A DNA stretch of 64,000 nucleotides from contig JADJOF010000001.1 of NCBI GenBank assembly GCA_016713885.1, positions 496,001 to 560,000 of the forward strand, in the 5' to 3' direction. Made by a program: the position numbers and the translations under genes. The DNA is from Bdellovibrionales bacterium. GTDB lineage: Bacteria; Bdellovibrionota; Bdellovibrionia; Bdellovibrionales; JAMPXM01. The notes beneath the pieces are model-generated. The model searched no databases. It saw only the letters and a list, made by a program, of their open reading frames with translations, and had not been told where the DNA came from. Below are positions 61,789 to 64,000 of the stretch, piece after piece; the stretch's first letter is position 1, and each line of letters opens with the position of its first letter.

Positions 61789-63180
61789 GTGGATTTTCTT
61801 GAAGCCTGCCGGCGGATGATCGGAACAGATTCAAGTCCGGCGGCAGGAACCGCGGAGGTTGGTCGCTTTGTTGAAGCCCTTGCGGGTGAAATGGGGCTGG
61901 TGACCGAGCTTCAACCGGAAACGTGGAATGGTGTCGATCAGGCGAACATCATTGTTCGACCACCCGGGTCGGGTTCGAGCGAAACGAACGAACGTCGTCC
62001 TGAGTTTTTATTGCAAACGCATCTCGACACTCCGGATCCTGGCGCCTATGCGCTTTGGCAAAAGACGGGATCGAATCCGTTCAATGCCAGCATCTATCCG
62101 ACCGACGATGGTGATGTGATTCATGGCTTGGGCGCAGCGGACACTAAGCTTGATTTTCTCTGCAAGCTTTTTGCGCTCAAAGATCTTGTCGATGCCGGTG
62201 TCGGTTCCCAGCAGTCGTGGCGTGTACCTCCAGTTATAGTCGGAACATTTGGCGAAGAGCTCGGCATGCCTGGCGCAGTGAAGCTGATCCGCAAGAAGAT
62301 GGTGCGACCAATTGCCGTTCTTGTCGGCGAACCAACCGCCCATCGCCTGGTTGTCGCTGGAAAAGGGTTTGCGTCCGTTGAAATCGAAATTCCATTTTCA
62401 AAAGAAGAACGAGAGTTTCGCGAAGCACACAATTTGAGCGAGAGCGCTTCGTCGCAGAGCCGAATATTCCGCGGCCAGGCCGCGCACTCTTCGTCGCCAC
62501 AGTTGGGTGAGAGTGCGATTGGAAAAATGCTCGACGCTCTTGAACGGCTTCCCAATGGGGTTGCCGTCATGGAGATCGAAGGCGGAGTGAATTTCAATAC
62601 CGTTCCGGCTCACGCTGTTCTTGAAATTGATTTGGTCGCCGGCCTGGTTGAACCGATGGCGTTGAAGATCGTACAGATTCGTCAGGCCATTCGAGCGGTT
62701 GAAAGTGAATTCAAAAACTTTGCTGATCAGCAGTTTGTTCCCGCTGAACCCACGATGAACATCGGCATGATCCGAACCTTTGACGATCACGTTCGGATCA
62801 GTGGCTGCGTGCGCTTGCCGCCGACAGTTGCACAGGCGGCCTATGAGGGCTGGATGCAAAGACTCCGCGCGGCGTGCCAAGGGCAGGGCGCCGAGTTTCG
62901 CATTGGCGATTACAAGCCACCTTTCAGGACGAAAGAACAGGCCGATATTATTGAGATTTGTCAGAACACGCTGACCGACATGGGGCTCTCTCCCGAGCTG
63001 ACGGCACAATCGGTTGCGAATGAGGCCAATGTTTACTCGAAGTTTAGTCTGGATGTGGTGGTCTGGGGGCCGGGGCAGGGTGTCGGCAATTCACACACTC
63101 CAAACGAGTGTGTGAAACTGAGTGATCTTGATGCGGCTCGCGATTTCTATCGCCGCATTATGAGGCGGGTGTCACTGTGA
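61789..63180 (+). CDS. M20-family zinc deacylase (ArgE/DapE-like)
   Basis: 463 residues. Zinc ligands and catalytic residues: QTHLDTPDPG (His, Asp), HGLGAADTKLD (Asp), GTFGEELGMPG (Glu pair), VGEPTAHR, and SHTPNECVKLSD (His). The dimerisation domain carries GQAAHSS. The family removes acetyl or succinyl groups from amino acids. Lying between the aminotransferase and AstA, it may deacylate an N-succinyl arginine-pathway intermediate, replacing AstE. GTG start without a good ribosome site, 11 bases after the aminotransferase stop; its stop overlaps the AstA start. Confidence 0.88.
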   Translation: MDFLEACRRMIGTDSSPAAGTAEVGRFVEALAGEMGLVTELQPETWNGVDQANIIVRPPGSGSSETNERRPEFLLQTHLDTPDPGAYALWQKTGSNPFNASIYPTDDGDVIHGLGAADTKLDFLCKLFALKDLVDAGVGSQQSWRVPPVIVGTFGEELGMPGAVKLIRKKMVRPIAVLVGEPTAHRLVVAGKGFASVEIEIPFSKEEREFREAHNLSESASSQSRIFRGQAAHSSSPQLGESAIGKMLDALERLPNGVAVMEIEGGVNFNTVPAHAVLEIDLVAGLVEPMALKIVQIRQAIRAVESEFKNFADQQFVPAEPTMNIGMIRTFDDHVRISGCVRLPPTVAQAAYEGWMQRLRAACQGQGAEFRIGDYKPPFRTKEQADIIEICQNTLTDMGLSPELTAQSVANEANVYSKFSLDVVVWGPGQGVGNSHTPNECVKLSDLDAARDFYRRIMRRVSL

Positions 63181-64000
63181 ACAAGATCAACCGAACAATG
63201 GGCCAAATGATGAGTGTGGGAGGCGCGACGGTTACGGGTGGCAACTTTTTGCTGCGCGGAGCTCAGCCGGGCGACCTGCGCAATCTTCACGATCTCGCGG
63301 GGCAGTTCTCTCTTCTCAACCTTCCGGCTGACAAAAAGGTTCTTGCTGACAAGATTGAGCGGTCGGTTGCGTCGTTTGCCGGCGAGCTTCCGAAGAAAGA
63401 GGCCGAGTATCTTTTTGTCTGTGAAGACAGCGAAACCGATACGGTTGTCGGCAGCTCGTTGATTCTTGCTAAACACGGGACTGAAGAAGTTCCGCACTAC
63501 TATTTCAAAATCGTAAAACGAAATCGCTTTAGCGAAGATCTTGGCGTGGGGTTTATTCATCAGGTGCTTCAGCTCAAAGAGGACACTGATGGTCCAACAG
63601 AGATCGGCGGTCTGCTGATTGACCGCAGCTATCGTCGTCGTCCTGAGAAGTTGGGAAAGCAGATTAGCATGGTGCGTTTTCTCTATATGGGAATGCATCC
63701 GGACGGATTTGAAAAACGCGTTCTGTGCGAACTGACTCCTCCGCTTGGCGACGGTGGGCGCAGCGAATTTTGGGAAGCGCTGGGCCGCCGTTTCACGGGC
63801 CTTCCCTATCAAGAGGCCGATTTAATTTCACAGGGGAATAAGGAATTTATTTCGACTCTCTTTCCAGAGGAAGACATCTACTTGGCGCTTCTTGATTCAC
63901 GTGCGCGTCTGGTTTTGGGCCGAGTGGGACAAGACACGCGGCCGGCGCAGCATCTTTTGGAGTCGATCGGATTTGAGTATCTTCACGAGGTCGATCCCTT
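63177..64000 (+). CDS. astA: Arginine N-succinyltransferase-like (AstA), 3' partial
   Basis: GTG at 63177 overlaps the M20 stop (GTGA) and the frame is open to the window end (~274 residues seen). AstA-family markers are numerous: FLLRGAQPGDL, LGVGFIHQVLQLKEDTDGPTEIGGLLIDR, KLGKQISMVRFLYMGMHP, VLCELTPPLGDGGRSEFWEALGRRFTGLPYQEADL, ISQGNKEFISTLFPEEDIYLALLD and VGQDTRPAQHLLESIGFEYLHEVDP (quoted in parts). It transfers succinyl from succinyl-CoA to arginine, step one of the AST pathway. Remaining AST genes are probably beyond the edge. Confidence 0.9.
   Translation, partial: MNKINRTMGQMMSVGGATVTGGNFLLRGAQPGDLRNLHDLAGQFSLLNLPADKKVLADKIERSVASFAGELPKKEAEYLFVCEDSETDTVVGSSLILAKHGTEEVPHYYFKIVKRNRFSEDLGVGFIHQVLQLKEDTDGPTEIGGLLIDRSYRRRPEKLGKQISMVRFLYMGMHPDGFEKRVLCELTPPLGDGGRSEFWEALGRRFTGLPYQEADLISQGNKEFISTLFPEEDIYLALLDSRARLVLGRVGQDTRPAQHLLESIGFEYLHEVDP

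Noticed and set aside
1..64000. CRISPR array or prophage
   Set aside because: No regularly spaced direct repeats, cas-like proteins, integrase or phage structural genes were found.

Overview
This 64 kb window looks like chromosomal DNA from a Gram-negative bacterium of the Bdellovibrionota type (predatory or saprophytic deltaproteobacteria-like). That assignment is an inference. It rests on a TIGR02147-family regulator, many exported proteins with loose lipoboxes, a NadD-RsfS fusion, and outer-membrane genes (msbA, bamD, lolA, OmpA-type proteins) next to standard housekeeping genes. No plasmid, phage or CRISPR locus is visible. One IS200-type insertion sequence is present.

Layout. 1-6.5 kb: the end of an OmpA-type protein, a sigma-54 activator, a broken hypothetical gene, and a large Ig-repeat/VWA lipoprotein. 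6.6-14.2 kb (minus): mrcA (PBP1A), uvrA and msbA with overlapping ends. 14.2-16.1 kb: a secreted coiled-coil protein. 16.6-21.3 kb: xseA, xseB, ispA, tlyA and a patatin-like lipoprotein lacking the catalytic serine. 21.4-26.8 kb: an overlapping run of exported proteins ending in a secreted metzincin protease and a TIGR02147 regulator, then two envelope proteins. 26.9-27.6 kb: the IS200 copy, with a REP-like repeat beside it and a second copy at 21.3 kb. 27.6-32.0 kb: two divergent large secreted proteins of unknown function. 32-43 kb: pepP, tRNA-Arg(UCG), Dps, OmpA-type lipoproteins, a CofE-like protein, a methyltransferase, a trypsin-like protease. 42.5-45.6 kb: an acyl-carrier protein, a HAD phosphatase, a GNAT-like protein and glpD. 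45.6-55.5 kb: pilT, rng, rplU, rpmA, obgE, nadD-rsfS, rlmH, comF, lolA, yajQ and rimO. 55.6-60.3 kb (minus): TPR/SH3 protein, cyclic-nucleotide-binding protein, AI-2E permease, bamD, TPR protein, hpt. 60.4-64 kb: an arginine-catabolism-like operon (aminotransferase, M20 deacylase, AstA).

Important caution. About ten genes are interrupted, including uvrA, mrcA, tlyA, rplU, obgE, pilT and the aminotransferase. Most lesions are single-base changes, often in short homopolymers, in genes that are otherwise perfectly conserved. Residual sequencing error is the simplest explanation. I give both the reading as printed and the likely intact gene.

Regulation. Four genes (xseA, pepP, and those at 33643 and 34969) have a -10-like hexamer exactly six bases before the start codon, which suggests leaderless mRNAs. 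TAAGCT-type -10 elements recur elsewhere. The IS200 transposase start site is buried in a hairpin, as known for that family.
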